Below the pieces are notes generated by a model. The model was not told the DNA's origin and did not search any database. It worked only from the letters and a program-made list of their open reading frames with translations. Shown one piece after another: positions 46,451-57,304 of a stretch of 64,000 nucleotides of DNA; position 1 is the stretch's first letter; the number at the start of each line of letters is the position of its first letter. This DNA is from Eucalyptus grandis (Eukaryota > Streptophyta > Magnoliopsida > Myrtales > Myrtaceae), in contig NC_052616.1 in NCBI RefSeq assembly GCF_016545825.1, positions 10,540,001 to 10,604,000 on the forward strand, in the 5' to 3' direction. The position numbers and the translations under genes were made by a program.

Positions 46451-47388
46451 TTTTGATTTTGAAGTCGGCAGGCTACATGTCCCCGCGGCTGAGGAGCCGT
46501 GCCTCCTCTTCTCCAGCCTCCACCCAGACTAGCAACCACTGTCCCCCCCGGCTGACAAGCAGCAGAACCCCGACTCGAAGCTCTTCTTTGGCTTCTCAAG
46601 TCCCTCTCCAAGCTCACCAACCCCTCGTTGTTCCCCACCTCGGACCCTCTGAACCTCAACCGAAGAGCTGGAGTTAGGACCGAAGGCGACCACGACCAAG
46701 ACGCGGAGGCGGTCAGAGGTCGAGGTCGGGACTCAGCAGCTACGACTGGCGCGGCTCTTAGGAGCGAAAGAGATCGTTCACAACAGCGGCCGCAGTGTCA
46801 TCGCAGCTTGCTTCCATACCAAGGACGACCAAATCATCGTCGTCCGTGCCCGCCGTTCCTCCAAATGAAACCGAGCAGCTGGAGTTAGGACTGCAAGGCA
46901 ACCGCGACGAACTTAAGACCTAGCTATGACGGCGGGGCTCTTAGGAGAGAGAGAGAGGGAGCGAGTGGCTCCTGGCGGCGACGGCGAAGGCGGCCAAGCT
47001 CGGAGGCGACGAGCGGGCTTTTGGGAGGGAGAGATTTTTGAAAAAGAGAGAGGACGGGCGTGATGCGGCTTTGATGGAGAAAAATATGCAGAACAAAGAG
47101 AAATTTTTGAAAGAGAGGGGGAAAGGGGCGCTCTTCGTGCGAGCGGGAGAGGAAGCGTGCGAGAGAACGATAAAGCATTTAATGAAGAGAGAGATGGGGA
47201 TGCAAAACCTTCTCTAGTTTAAATTAGAATGACGTGAGAGAGCCGAGGAGCGACGTGGGTGACACTTGTCCGGGTGTCACGCTTTGAATGGTTGAGCACG
47301 GATTGCGTGGCACTTTGTTAGGGTACCTAATATTTTCTCCGTCTCCGTACCTTTCGCCCTCTTTCAACAAAAGTAGAAGACCCACCTT

Positions 47389-48035
47389 TTTTTTTTTTTT
47401 TTTTTTGATAAGGTAAGAATATATTGATTTAAACCAAACAAACAACTCGGAAACTGGCGTCAAAAACTTACACTCAACGAGGTAATAAGCCAGGTCGAGT
47501 GGAAGGAAGCCAGGAAAAAGAAGCCAAAAGCTACCAAGGTAGCAACAGGAGGCCAAACGGCATCCACGAAAGAGCCAAATAGAAAGAAAAGCTACAAGAA
47601 AATACAACCAGACAAGCGAAAACAGCCAAAAGGAGCCCAAGGACAAGAACAACACCAACCCTCCGAAAGAAAAGGCAATGAGACCTTGACACGCTGGTAG
47701 GCGATGAAACAGCAAAGGCCAAAGCACTTAGTCCGCAAAGATGGCTGGTCAATACCCCAAATTTGTTGAGTTCTTCTATTTCTCGGAGTGTTTGTCACTT
47801 GGCTAAAGGAGATGGCTTTGTCCCTCACAACTTTAAGTAGGTGGTTCTTCATGATAGGCACAGAGAGAGTCTTGCCTCAAAGAGAATGCCATTCCTAGTT
47901 TTCCAAATAAGATGGCAAAGCGCAGCGAAGGAAAATCTAGCAATCGCCTGAGAGAAGTCATCACCTGAGAGAGCTTTAAGGCCCAAGAGATAGTATCTTG
48001 CCATGGTTTGGTACCATGCCATATAAGGTTGCATT
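47389..48035 (-). mobile_element. 5'-truncated LINE insertion
   Basis: A T-run (about 47387-47406) marks the poly(A) tail on the minus strand. Flanks are 15-bp duplications tagaagacccacctt (47374-47388 and 48036-48050). The minus strand encodes broken pieces of a LINE C-terminal region (ALCHLIWKTRNGILFEARL near 47930-47875, then KVVRDKAISFSQVTNTPRN). Only about 650 bp of the 3' end is present, as usual for incomplete target-primed integration. It lies inside the large LTR, 35 bases beyond the Pack-MULE duplication. Confidence 0.82.
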
Positions 48036-48678
48036 TAGAAGACCCACCTTTGTTGACTTTGAAACACAAAAAGAACTTTAAAAAAAAAAACGAAATTTTT
48101 TTTTCCCTTTTATCTTGAGTTTTTGACCTAGAAACCAAGAGAAAAACCCCCGTTTTCTTCATGAATTGTGGCCATGTGTTTCTATGGCGTGTCCCTCCCA
48201 CCTTCTGTAGTGTAGCTACCTTTTTATACGTGAGTATACTAGGGTTTTAAATTAACATCCATGAAGATTTCTTCTTAACACAATATTTCATGGATTTTAT
48301 CACATATTGATAAGGATCCAAGATTTTCCCAAATTTCGAATCTTGCAAAGATAAGCTTGCAATATATTTTGTCACACTTATCCTATCCAGTGATATTGAA
48401 AAATCCTCATAATATTCTGGAAAACTTCAAATCTCTATTTTCTCACAATGTAATATTTTATTATTAAAAAATGGGCTTGGGCCAATTTGTTCTCTTCATG
48501 GGTTTAGTCCACCCTGCCAATTTAGAGCTCAAAGCCATCAATTCAAACCCATATGTCATAAATGCACCTAAAATTATATGTTATGTAATTTAATTTTTTT
48601 AGGGGTTAAAAATTAATCCATAATTTTTATAGAATAGATAAATAATTGAATTGCCAAAATTTAGGTATTAACAATTTA

Positions 48679-49809
48679 CCAAAAAATAATATTTTTAACT
48701 ATAAAAAAATCCCAAACTAATATATTTGTGATAAATATATCATCCGTTAAATTGGATTAATGTCACGAGAAGACCATAAAAATGGTACAAATCTGACATA
48801 CAAAGTAAAATCCCAAATAAGTATATCGGTCAATTGGTAGATATCATCCAATTCAGTAATTTGACAGTAAAATTTAATAAAAAAATAACATAAGGTAAAT
48901 TTGTTATAAATGTATCAATTTAGAGTAAATTTGTCAAATGTATATCAGTTTAGGATTTTTTGTAGTTAAAAAATTAATTTAAAATAAATTTATTATGTGT
49001 ATATTATTTTATTAATATGCAAACTCAGCCATCTGTCATATTAACCCTTAATTTTATTATGTTTGTAGGTGGGGCAATCTTTTTCTTGTCATTTTTCAAT
49101 TCCAATCAGTTGGCACATTTCTCCTACTAGTCAAATCATATTAAGTTCCAATCACATCGAAACAATTGTAATCTGTTGAATAGCAAATATCCCAAAATAA
49201 AATGATTTAATAGCACAAAAACTTCAAATTAGTTAATTTGTGATCAATTTATCATAAATTAAATTGTTTTACTAGCAAAAACCCTAGATAGATACAATTG
49301 TGATAAACTTATCTTACCAAAAATTTTAAAATAGTATATTTATAACAAATTTGCTTTTCATTATTTTCTATTATATTAGATTAATACCACAAAAAAATCT
49401 CGAATTGGTACACAAACAAAATGCAAAATCTCAAATTGATATATTTGTCAATTATCACGTGTAATCTAATTCAAAATTTTGATGATAAAAATTTAATGAA
49501 TAGCAAATTTGTTACACGTATACTAGTTGGGAATTTATGATGGTGAAAAAATTAATCTGGATTAAATTTAAATTTATTATAATTATATCGATTTAGGACT
49601 TTCGTGATATTGACTTGATAAAAATATTGCGAAAGAATATGTTTTGGTTGTGGATTCGCAAGCAATGACTGTGCATGCATTGACTTTGGATAATAATCTG
49701 ACCGGGGCAGGGACCGCATGATAATATACTTAAATCAAATTAGATTAAAAAAGAGAGGAATTTTTAATTTGTTTTACTCTTTTTATTTTGGGAATTTTAA
49801 TCGAGGACG
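48679..49809. repeat. AT-rich degenerate repeat array upstream of MTP1 copy 3
   Basis: Continuation of the unit after the LTR insertion; it aligns with 34540-35580 and 56520-57970. No gene. It contains the empty site (about 49125-49150) for the retroposed fragment at 57116-57304. Confidence 0.55.
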
Positions 49810-49965
49810 TCAAACTCCCTCCCGAACCTCGGTTATAAGAGGGAGAACAGTCGAAGCTCTCGACGGAAGGAGATGAAGACGAGGGAGACCTAGCCGGAGC
49901 GCAAACGCCTCCACCCCGAAAAGAACCGGCGACCGCGTCGATCTCTCCATCTCCGGAGCGGCAAG
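49810..49965 (+). promoter_or_regulatory. MTP1: Proximal promoter and non-coding exon 1 of MTP1 copy 3
   Basis: TATA-like ttataag at 49833-49839. Exon 1 ends ggagcggcaag|gtctg, without the 13-bp repeat of copies 2 and 4. Confidence 0.5.
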
Positions 49966-51461
49966 GTCTGTTGTTTTTCTCCCATTCGCCTTCGCTTCGG
50001 TGGTTTTCTTCTTTTTTATTCTTTTTCTCTTTTGGGTTCGGATTCGTGGTTTGATGCTGTAATGTCGATCGGTGTCGAATTCGGTTCGAGCTGATACAAG
50101 GGTTTTGTTGGAGGGTTTCCTTTTCTTTTCTTTTCTTTTTTTCCCTTTTTGTTGATGCGATTATGTGGGAATTCGAGGGTGACTTCGAGTGTTGACTTGA
50201 TGATGAGCTTTCCAAGATATTGGATTCGATGCTGCTTTCAATGGCTTAGAGTCTGGTTGTAACTGAATTAAGAATTACGCTACTGGGAACTTGATGGGTG
50301 TGGGCTTTCTTGGCTTTGGAGAAGATGATGAGTCCGTTTTGTTTGTATTACAGAGGCCTAATGCTTGCAGAGTGTCACTGGGCCCCCTTGTTTCGGCCTC
50401 TTTTCGAATTTTTCGGGTGCGAATGTTCAGGTGTGATTGTGTAATTCTATTTTTGGTTTGGGGATTCGGCTGTCCTTAGCCTTTTATGACAAAGACCTGT
50501 CATCCGTGCATGTTTGTAGTGTTCTGTCATAATTTGACTTGTACGGCATATCTCCTTGGTCCATAGGACTTGTGTGTTTATCCTCTTTTTAGCTGATGGT
50601 ATCATCAGTTGATTTGATTGACCTGTTGCCGATATTTCTTCTTACGGTATCTTTGCTTATGAGATTTTTCTTCACCTATATCTCGTGAGTATCGGGCCAG
50701 TCATCTGGGTAATTGTACTTGAGCTGTGACTTAACTTTGTTGCTCGATGCTGGTTTTAGATGTCCCTGCTCTTCAATGACCAATAAACTGATTGCTTCAT
50801 ACTTTTTCGTGGGTTTGATAGTCTAGGGATCCTTCATTGCATTTAAACCTTAGCAAAGAAAGTTCTCAGACCAAATAAATAAATTATGTCCGACTTATTT
50901 GCTATGTAAGCGAACCCGAAATATTGATGTTAGTCTAGTCTATTTGCAACCAGTCCTAATATACAGCTCATAGCAACACGTGGTACCTCACCATATGCGG
51001 AAAAGCTTGGCCAAAATGAAATAGGCAAACTAAGAATCAAATTTTTGGGCAAGCATTTTGGCCTATAACATGGCGCCATGAGTTGTTATGGCCTATGTGT
51101 GAGGATTAACTACATCAACATTCTCAGTCCCTTGGAATGAAAAAAGACACAAAAATCAAGTGAAAAATACTGGTTAATTCTTGTCTGACAAGGGGATCAT
51201 ATCTTGGGTTGTACAAGGCCCAAGAGTGCCAGTGTATATTTGGGGAATGCAATCGTCTTGCTATATCTGGCAAACTTCAATATGTCATCTTTTTTTTTTT
51301 TTAAGTGGAACCATACAACTTTAGATGAGGAAATGAAATCAGCCATAAAGATTTCCTGGTATAGGCTTACTCTTACACTGGTATCCTGCAATGTACCTTT
51401 AGCTATTCGGCCATCACTCACTTAGGGTATTTGACTCACGTTGTTGTTTCTTTTGCTACAG
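49966..51461 (+). other. MTP1: Leader intron of MTP1 copy 3, 1496 bp
   Basis: Donor at 49966, acceptor gctacag|atg at 51461. Like copy 4 it passes from tttttcgtggg directly to tttgatag (about 50812), skipping ~590 bases that copies 1 and 2 keep. Confidence 0.75.
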
Positions 51462-52709
51462 ATGAGCACGCGTGATTCGGAACATGGACATATCATTGAA
51501 GTGTGTGGAGATGAGCCAGCCATGGAAATAAGCCAGGTTGGTAGTAAGGTGTGCGCAGAGGCACCTTGTGATTTTTCAGACGCTAGAAATAGTTCGAAAG
51601 ATGCAAGAGAGAGGTCAACCTCTATGAAGAAATTTTTGATTGCGGTTGTGCTTTGTATTATCTTCATGAGGGTAGAAGTAGTTGGTGGTATTGAAGCCAA
51701 CAGTCTTGCCATTCTCACAGATGCAGCGCATCTGCTGTCGGATGTTGCCGCATTTGCAATATCCTTATTCTCTCTTTGGGCATCAAGTTGGGAGGCAACT
51801 CCACGCCAGTCTTATGGTTTCTTCCGAATTGAAATTCTTGGTGCACTTGTCTCCATCCAGATTATATGGCTACTTGCTGGGATTCTCGTGTATGAAGCAA
51901 TAGAAAGACTTATCAACGGTACAACTGAAGTTCATGGCTTTCTCATGTTCATCATTGCTGCCTTTGGTCTTCTTGTGAATATTGCCATGGCACTGTTACT
52001 GGGTCACGATCATAGCCATGGTCATGGACATAGTCATGGGCATGATGATGCGCATGAACACAGCGCTCATGCTCATAGCAACGAGGATCATGGTGATTTG
52101 CATGCTCATGGATTAACCATCAGGAAACATGACCATCATCATCATGGAGAAGATTCTAAAGGACATCCCGATCAACATCATGACCATGAAACAGGTCAAA
52201 CTGAGCCGCTTTTGCAGACTTGCTCGGAAGGTGAAGGTAACTCAAAACCTGGAACCAAAGAGAAGAAGCAACGTAATGTTAACATACAAGGTGCTTATCT
52301 TCATGTACTTGGGGATTCCATTCAAAGTGTGGGTGTGATGATTGGGGGTGCAATTATATGGATTAAGCCCGAGTGGAAAATTGTCGACTTGATTTGCACA
52401 CTGATATTCTCAGTAATTGTGCTTTGGACAACAATAAGGATGCTCCGTAACATTCTAGAGGTTTTGATGGAGAGTACGCCTAGAGAGATTGATGCCACTA
52501 GGCTCGAGAGTGGACTTCGCGAGATGGATGAAGTGATTGCTGTCCATGAACTACACATCTGGGCTATAACGGTTGGAAAGGTGCTGTTAGCTTGCCATGT
52601 CAAAATAAAGCGTGACGCCAATGCAGATATGGTTCTGGACAAGGTCGTGGATTACATCAGAAGAGAGTACAAGATAAGTCACGTCACCATTCAAGTAGAA
52701 AGAGAGTAG
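51462..52709 (+). CDS. MTP1: MTP1-type vacuolar Zn2+/H+ antiporter, copy 3
   Basis: 415 residues, intact, with the two HxxxD Zn motifs, the six membrane segments and the VHELHIWAI tail signature. The His-rich loop has the short form (as copy 2), with about 23 His and with [11 protein letters not shown] and GHPDQHH variants. Private changes: Ser for Gly after helix II (WASSWEATP), Arg in place of the usual residue at the end of helix I (IFMRVEV), and KEKKQRNVN before helix V. The charged Arg at a helix end is the change most worth testing. The CDS groups with copy 2 ([21 protein letters not shown]), while its intron groups with copy 4. Confidence 0.93.
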   Translation: MSTRDSEHGHIIEVCGDEPAMEISQVGSKVCAEAPCDFSDARNSSKDARERSTSMKKFLIAVVLCIIFMRVEVVGGIEANSLAILTDAAHLLSDVAAFAISLFSLWASSWEATPRQSYGFFRIEILGALVSIQIIWLLAGILVYEAIERLINGTTEVHGFLMFIIAAFGLLVNIAMALLLGHDHSHGHGHSHGHDDAHEHSAHAHSNEDHGDLHAHGLTIRKHDHHHHGEDSKGHPDQHHDHETGQTEPLLQTCSEGEGNSKPGTKEKKQRNVNIQGAYLHVLGDSIQSVGVMIGGAIIWIKPEWKIVDLICTLIFSVIVLWTTIRMLRNILEVLMESTPREIDATRLESGLREMDEVIAVHELHIWAITVGKVLLACHVKIKRDANADMVLDKVVDYIRREYKISHVTIQVERE

Positions 52710-53785
52710 ATTTCGAAAGGTAAATGATTTGGTTATAGCATCATACATGAATGATAGTGTTGGGGTCACATTTTAGCTTCTAATTTATTTGGATGTTGCC
52801 GTTTCGGCCTTTTTCTCTTAGCTGGGCCTTTGATGTAATGTGCGCTTCTCCTTTGTTAGGATCTTATATTTAAGAGCTCTTTTATCCAATAATACCAGTT
52901 TCTCCAACAAAAAGGAAAAAAGAAAAGAAAAAGAAAACACTGGAAAAGTCAGGAAACAACTTCTCAAAGAGCGTGCAAATCCCGTAGACAGGCGACGTGG
53001 CAACGTACGGGATGCCAAACACGCCGAAGGGTCCCCCTGTCGAGAAGCCATTCCTCGCTTGTGGGCTCGTAGCTCGATTTTGCTTGAAGCAAGAGGCAGC
53101 TGGAACAGGGAAAAAGAAAGGGAAAGGTATTCGAGGCCCAGGAAAGCGACAAATGGGTTGTATTGGGAGCCCATTTGGCGTCGAGTTCGGGATTGCACAT
53201 GAGCACAGTTGTACTTGTTAGGTCACATCTCATTTTATATTAGACCGATAACCGTCTTGATACGACGATTTACCCCGAGCCATCACAAATTGCGTACGAA
53301 ACTACGGTATTTTGCCCGCACCCGACAGCCGCGAGGGAGCAATTATGTAGGTTCTATCGTGGGAATGGCCTGAGCCATTGGGGCCTCTAGAGAAGAGATC
53401 CAACCCAACATTTCTCCATATTGAACTTTAGGACCTCCGTTCAATTCGTGATGATCATGTGATTTGTAAAAGTGGCAGTATTAATTTTTTTTTTCTCGTG
53501 AAACAGAATTAGCATCACATTTATATGTCATATAATTTGTATAAAAAAATATTGTCAACGCCTAAATTTTTCCCTTTCCCTAAAAAATTAGAGATTAGTT
53601 TCTAAAAAAAAGAAAGTAAAATGAATAATTTTCATTAAAATGCATCGTGCATGTTTTCATTAAAATGCATTGTGTATATTTTCATTAAAATGCATTGCAC
53701 ATAGACATTAGGACCATTTACATTACTATCACTACTTATTAATTTTTTTTAAAAATCAATGAAAAATCAAGAATTAAAAAAAGGG
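52710..53785. other. 3'UTR and unit block after MTP1 copy 3
   Basis: 3'UTR of the short type, then the array block to about 53520, then an AT-rich stretch with cattaaaatgcatYgYgYatRttt repeated three times near 53630-53695. No gene. Confidence 0.55.
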
Positions 53786-54287
53786 TTAATACCCTGAAAA
53801 ACCCCAAACCGATACACTTGCGATAAATTTACCCCAAACTATTTTTTTGATCATGAAAAACCCCAAACCGGTAAACTTGTGACAAATTTACCCCGATCGA
53901 CTATAAAAACCATAAACCGGTACATTTATGACAAATTTACCCCCAAATTAATTTATTTGACTGCAAAAAACCCTAAACTGGTAAATTTGTGACAAATATA
54001 CCCTCTGCTAAATTTGATTAATACCACAAAAAAATCATAAAAATTGTAAACCGTGACAAATGAAGCGTAAAATCCTAAATTGGTATATCGGTTAATTGTC
54101 ACGTGTCATTTAACATAATAATTTGAGAATAAAATTTAACGAAAACTAACATAGGGTAAATTTGTCACAAGTGTACCAGTTTGGGGTAAATTTGTCAAAG
54201 GTATACCAGTTTGGGGTTTTTGGTGGTAAAAAAAATAGTTTTGGGTAAATTTGTCACAAGTGTACCAGTTTGGGGTTTTTTAGGGTA
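53786..54287. mobile_element. Mutator-type MITE (502 bp)
   Basis: Ends taccctgaaaaaccccaaac (from 53790) and, reversed, taccctaaaaaaccccaaac, a good terminal inverted repeat. Flanks are perfect 11-bp copies of taaaaaaaggg (53775-53785 and 54288-54298). The paralogous site near 40228-40240 has the single aaaaaaaaggg. Inside, words such as gtgacaaatttaccc and accggtacatt recur many times. No coding capacity. Likely the active relative of the old AT-rich arrays in the window. Confidence 0.8.
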
Positions 54288-54769
54288 TAAAAAAAGGGAC
54301 CGGGCTAGGCTCGGTCCTTTTCTGTTCTTCTCTCCTCTGTATCTCTTTTCTCCTGGGCCCAAGCCCAACCTCATTTCCTTTCTCCAGGCCTAGCGGCGCG
54401 TGGGTTTTCTTCCTCCATACGCCGTCACGCCTCTGCAAGGAAAAGAGGAGTACAACAAGTCAGAGAGAGGCAGAGGATCGCGATGGCGGCGTGATCTGCG
54501 GGTCGGGGTCAGGCCGGCCAGCGAGCTGGCGGTGGCAGAAGCCAAGCCCGCCGGTTGCTGGCCGTTAAAAGCAGAGAGGCCGAGAGAAAGAGAGGGGGTT
54601 GTTGGCCAAGAGAGGGAGCGACAGGGAGAGGGCGAGCTCGTGAGAGTCCCGGACCGTCGCCGGAGGCCCGCCATTCGTCGGAGCAGCTCTTTCCGAACCA
54701 GAATCGTGTATCATCGAGTAGGCGCAGTTTTATTCGTTCCGGCAAGTGGATTAATGGCAGCCGGAGTTC

Positions 54770-56228
54770 ATGGCCGGCGGTGTATGTGCCGTTGGTTTGG
54801 GTGAACTTTCGATGAGGAAGCAAGGTCTCGGTGAAGGAGAAGCATCGGGGAAGAGGGTTCGAGCGAGGGCAGAAAGGGGGAGAGAGAGAGAGAGAGAGAG
54901 AGAGGCTCCGGTGGCCACCGCGCCGCGCACGAATTCCGTCCGACGACCAGGCCCAGCCGACGTCCTCAAGCCTAGCGGTGAAGGAACCCGGCTTTTCGCT
55001 TTGGGCAGAGGTCGAAGAGGAAGACGAGACCGCAAATCCGGAAAGCTCTTCGCTTTCTGATCGAACCTCGACACGCGCTCGTGCCCAAGATCGCTCGCAA
55101 AGATCCGGAGTCGAAGACGTAGGAGGCGCGGCGGATGGTGGTGGTTCGAAGCAGGTGAGGGCGAGCTTTCAGGGGGCGGTGGTTCTTCGGACAAGGGGAT
55201 TCTGCTTCTTCTTCTTCTTCTTCTTCGGCTAAAAAGGAAACGGAGAGAACAATGGGAGAAGGAGAGAATGAGAGGAAAAGAGGGAGACTTTATGCTTTGA
55301 ATGGCGATTCTAACGCTCCAAGGCAAGAGCACCCGAGACTAAAGTGAAAAGGGAACGTCTGCTCTGCTCTCCGTGTAAGAATTATTGTGGCCCATATTAT
55401 GTGATTTATTATATGGTTTAATAATTATTGAAATGCTATAAATAATATTTGGTTATGAGAAGGTAGGACTTTAATAAACGAAAGGGTATATTGCTTTGAT
55501 GGAAGGCACCTTTTCAATGAACGTATAAATAGAGTCCGGTCCTCTCTCCACCCACATACGAACAACAGTAACTAAAAGAACGTATTCTCTCCTCCATCAA
55601 TTGAATACATTAAGGTTTAGTGGGTTAAGGGAGAGAAATCGGATTTCTTCTTTTGGATCAAGTTCAAACGTAGCGCTATGGATAAAGGTATGTCTTCATC
55701 TATTTGTGAGAATCATGAAGATCAAAGATCCTTGATTTGTTATGAATTTCCGCATTAGGTTTTAAATGAATTAACTAACACTCCGAACTTTTCGATCCCT
55801 CCATCGGACAGCTTCAACCCATGAAACCTCCGTTTTTGCTAGCGTTTCGCAGTGGGGACAAATTCGTCTCGACCCGTGAAACTATACGGGGCGATGCCGT
55901 CCGTGCTCGCGTTCTGGGGGTACTCCTGCTGATGAGCTTGAACCCTCACGAATCGCTTGACATTGACCCACGAGACGAGGCCGTGCTTTTGCTGTTCGGG
56001 TCTCGCGCGCCGGCCCCGGAGCTAGAGCTTGTTGCGCTTGATTGGGGTTCGACTGCACGAACTGGACGCGAGGCAACCATATGCTCCGCCGGCTCGTCTC
56101 AACGTGGCGAAGGAGCTCCTGAACGGCCAGCGGGTGGTGGTGGCGGTCCAGTGATGGAGGTTCCCGGCCTGCTGTCGAAGAAGAATCATCTGCGTTTCCT
56201 GCTGTTCCAGCAGGAGAACCGCAGCTAA
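54770..56228 (+). pseudogene. Unidentified duplicated gene-like module, copy 3
   Basis: The frame from 54770 stays open for 96 codons (MAGGVCAVGLGELSMRKQ...), past a GA microsatellite. A second frame is open over 54831-55232 and includes KEPGFSLWAEVEEEDETA. The last part (55821-56228) is open for 135 codons around LLLMSLNPHESLDIDPRDE and ends ENRS. A solo LTR splits it at 55374-55780. No family recognised. Confidence 0.35.
55374..55780 (+). mobile_element. Short solo LTR (407 bp)
   Basis: It starts TGTAAGAATT and ends TAACTAACA, with perfect 5-bp duplications ctccg (55369-55373 and 55781-55785). A TATA box (tataaata, 55524-55531) follows U3. The paralogous places at about 33628 and 41325 read gctctccgaacttttcg with no insertion, which proves both ends. 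No internal genes. Confidence 0.9.
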
Positions 56229-56774
56229 GTCCTCTCTGCCCTCTTTGGTTTTCGAGTTTTGTACAATTATAACAGATACCACCCTCCACTCTATTTACCC
56301 GATCGCTTGAATTATGGCTATTCATCATAAAATGACGGTCCCACAGGCCGTAAGTGTTTGTCGTTTTGTTTCTCTTTTGTCGTTCTCTACTTAATTTTAG
56401 TGTTAATACTTTGAAAAATTCCAAATTAATGCTTCAATTATAAATTTATCTTAAATTAATTTTTTTATCAGAAAAATCCTAAACTAGTATGTAATAAATT
56501 TACCCCAAATAACCACAAAGATCCTCAAACTAATACATTTGTGATAAATATATCATCTGTTAAATTGGATTAATGCCACGGAAAATCATAAAAAAATGGT
56601 ACAAATATGACATACGAAGTAAAATCCCAAATAAGTATATCGGTCAATTATTAGATGTCATCCAATTTAGTAATTTGACAGTAGAATTTAATAAAAATTA
56701 ATAGAAAGTAAATTTGTTATAAATGTATCAATTTAGAGTAAATTTGTCAAACGTATACTAGTTTAAAGTTTTTA

Positions 56775-57090
56775 GTAATTAAAAAATTAGTTTGAGATAA
56801 ATTTATTATGTGTATATTAGTTTATTAATGTGCCAACTCAGTCGTTTGTCGTATTAATCCTTGATTTTATTATGTTTCTAGGTGGGCAATCTTTTTCATG
56901 TCATTTTTCAATTCCAACCAATCGGCACATTTCTTAAAAAATTAGTTTGAGATAAATTTATTATGTGTATATTAGTCTATTAATGTGCCAACTCAGCCGT
57001 CTGTCGTATTAACCCTTAATTTTATTATGTTTCTAGGTGGGCAATCATTTTCATGTCATTTTTCAATTCCAACCGGTCGGCACATTTCTC
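56775..57090. repeat. 162-bp tandem duplication
   Basis: The stretch from aaaaaattagtttgagataaa to caattccaacc occurs twice in a row with few differences (about 56772 and 56935). The other units have one copy (about 34770-34910 and 48975-49110). Confidence 0.8.
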
Positions 57091-57115
57091 CTACTAGTCA
57101 AATTATACCAAGTTT

Positions 57116-57304
57116 GTCACTCATTAGTTTAAGAATGAGGCTCTGCCTCCCGGAGAGGCTCTTAGGGTGTCCTGACGACTGTTGTCGCCTCTCCGATCGA
57201 TAGCGGAGCCGGTGATTTCGCCAATCCATGACGGTGAGCGCGCTCACGCCCTTCGCAGACATGCTCATCTCTTCCGAAACAATTGCTCTTTCCAAAAAAA
57301 AGAA
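57116..57304 (+). mobile_element. Short retroposed fragment with A-rich tail
   Basis: 189 bases inserted in the array, flanked by near-identical ~16-bp copies (aaattataccaagttt 57100-57115 and aaatcatactaagttt 57305-57320) and ending in an A-rich tail (57294-57304). The paralogous place at about 49130 lacks it. These are the marks of LINE-driven insertion. The body (GC-rich, with ccgatcgatagcggagccgg) is not a tRNA-like head that I recognise; a processed transcript piece or a SINE are both possible. Confidence 0.7.

Larger units (their letters stand above)
44318..47339. mobile_element. Pack-MULE with ~1-kb inverted arms and captured gene fragments (MULE B)
   Basis: Ends GAGAAAATATTAGG and its complement, matching MULE A. 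Flanking duplication tgtctccg (44310-44317) versus cgtctccg (47340-47347), 7 of 8. The left arm runs from 44318 to about 45314 and the right from about 46299 to 47339; they differ by small indels and one ~65-bp insertion in the right arm. The arms carry a PPR fragment and a second unidentified coding piece. The centre (45315-46298) carries more PPR sequence and a third fragment. A ~50-bp piece (agctggagttaggac...) occurs about five times in the element. No transposase. It is inserted inside a solo LTR. Confidence 0.87.
42099..48673 (-). mobile_element. Large solo LTR, reverse orientation, interrupted by a Pack-MULE and a LINE
   Basis: On the + strand it starts TGTCGCGATC and ends TATTAACA with perfect 5-bp duplications attta (42094-42098 and 48674-48678). 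Reversed, its ends align with the element at 29470-32487 (TGTTGACATCTAAATTTTGGC versus TGTTAATACCTAAATTTTGGC), as do about 42190-42510 and the GC-rich part. The total of 6575 bp drops to about 2.9 kb after removing the Pack-MULE (44318-47339) and the LINE piece (47389-48035), close to the 3018 bp of its sister. Confidence 0.82.

Noticed and set aside
57098..57295. Minus-strand 65-codon frame in the retroposed fragment
   Set aside because: It extends into the target duplication and array DNA, so it cannot be an old gene; any coding origin would need a parent locus.
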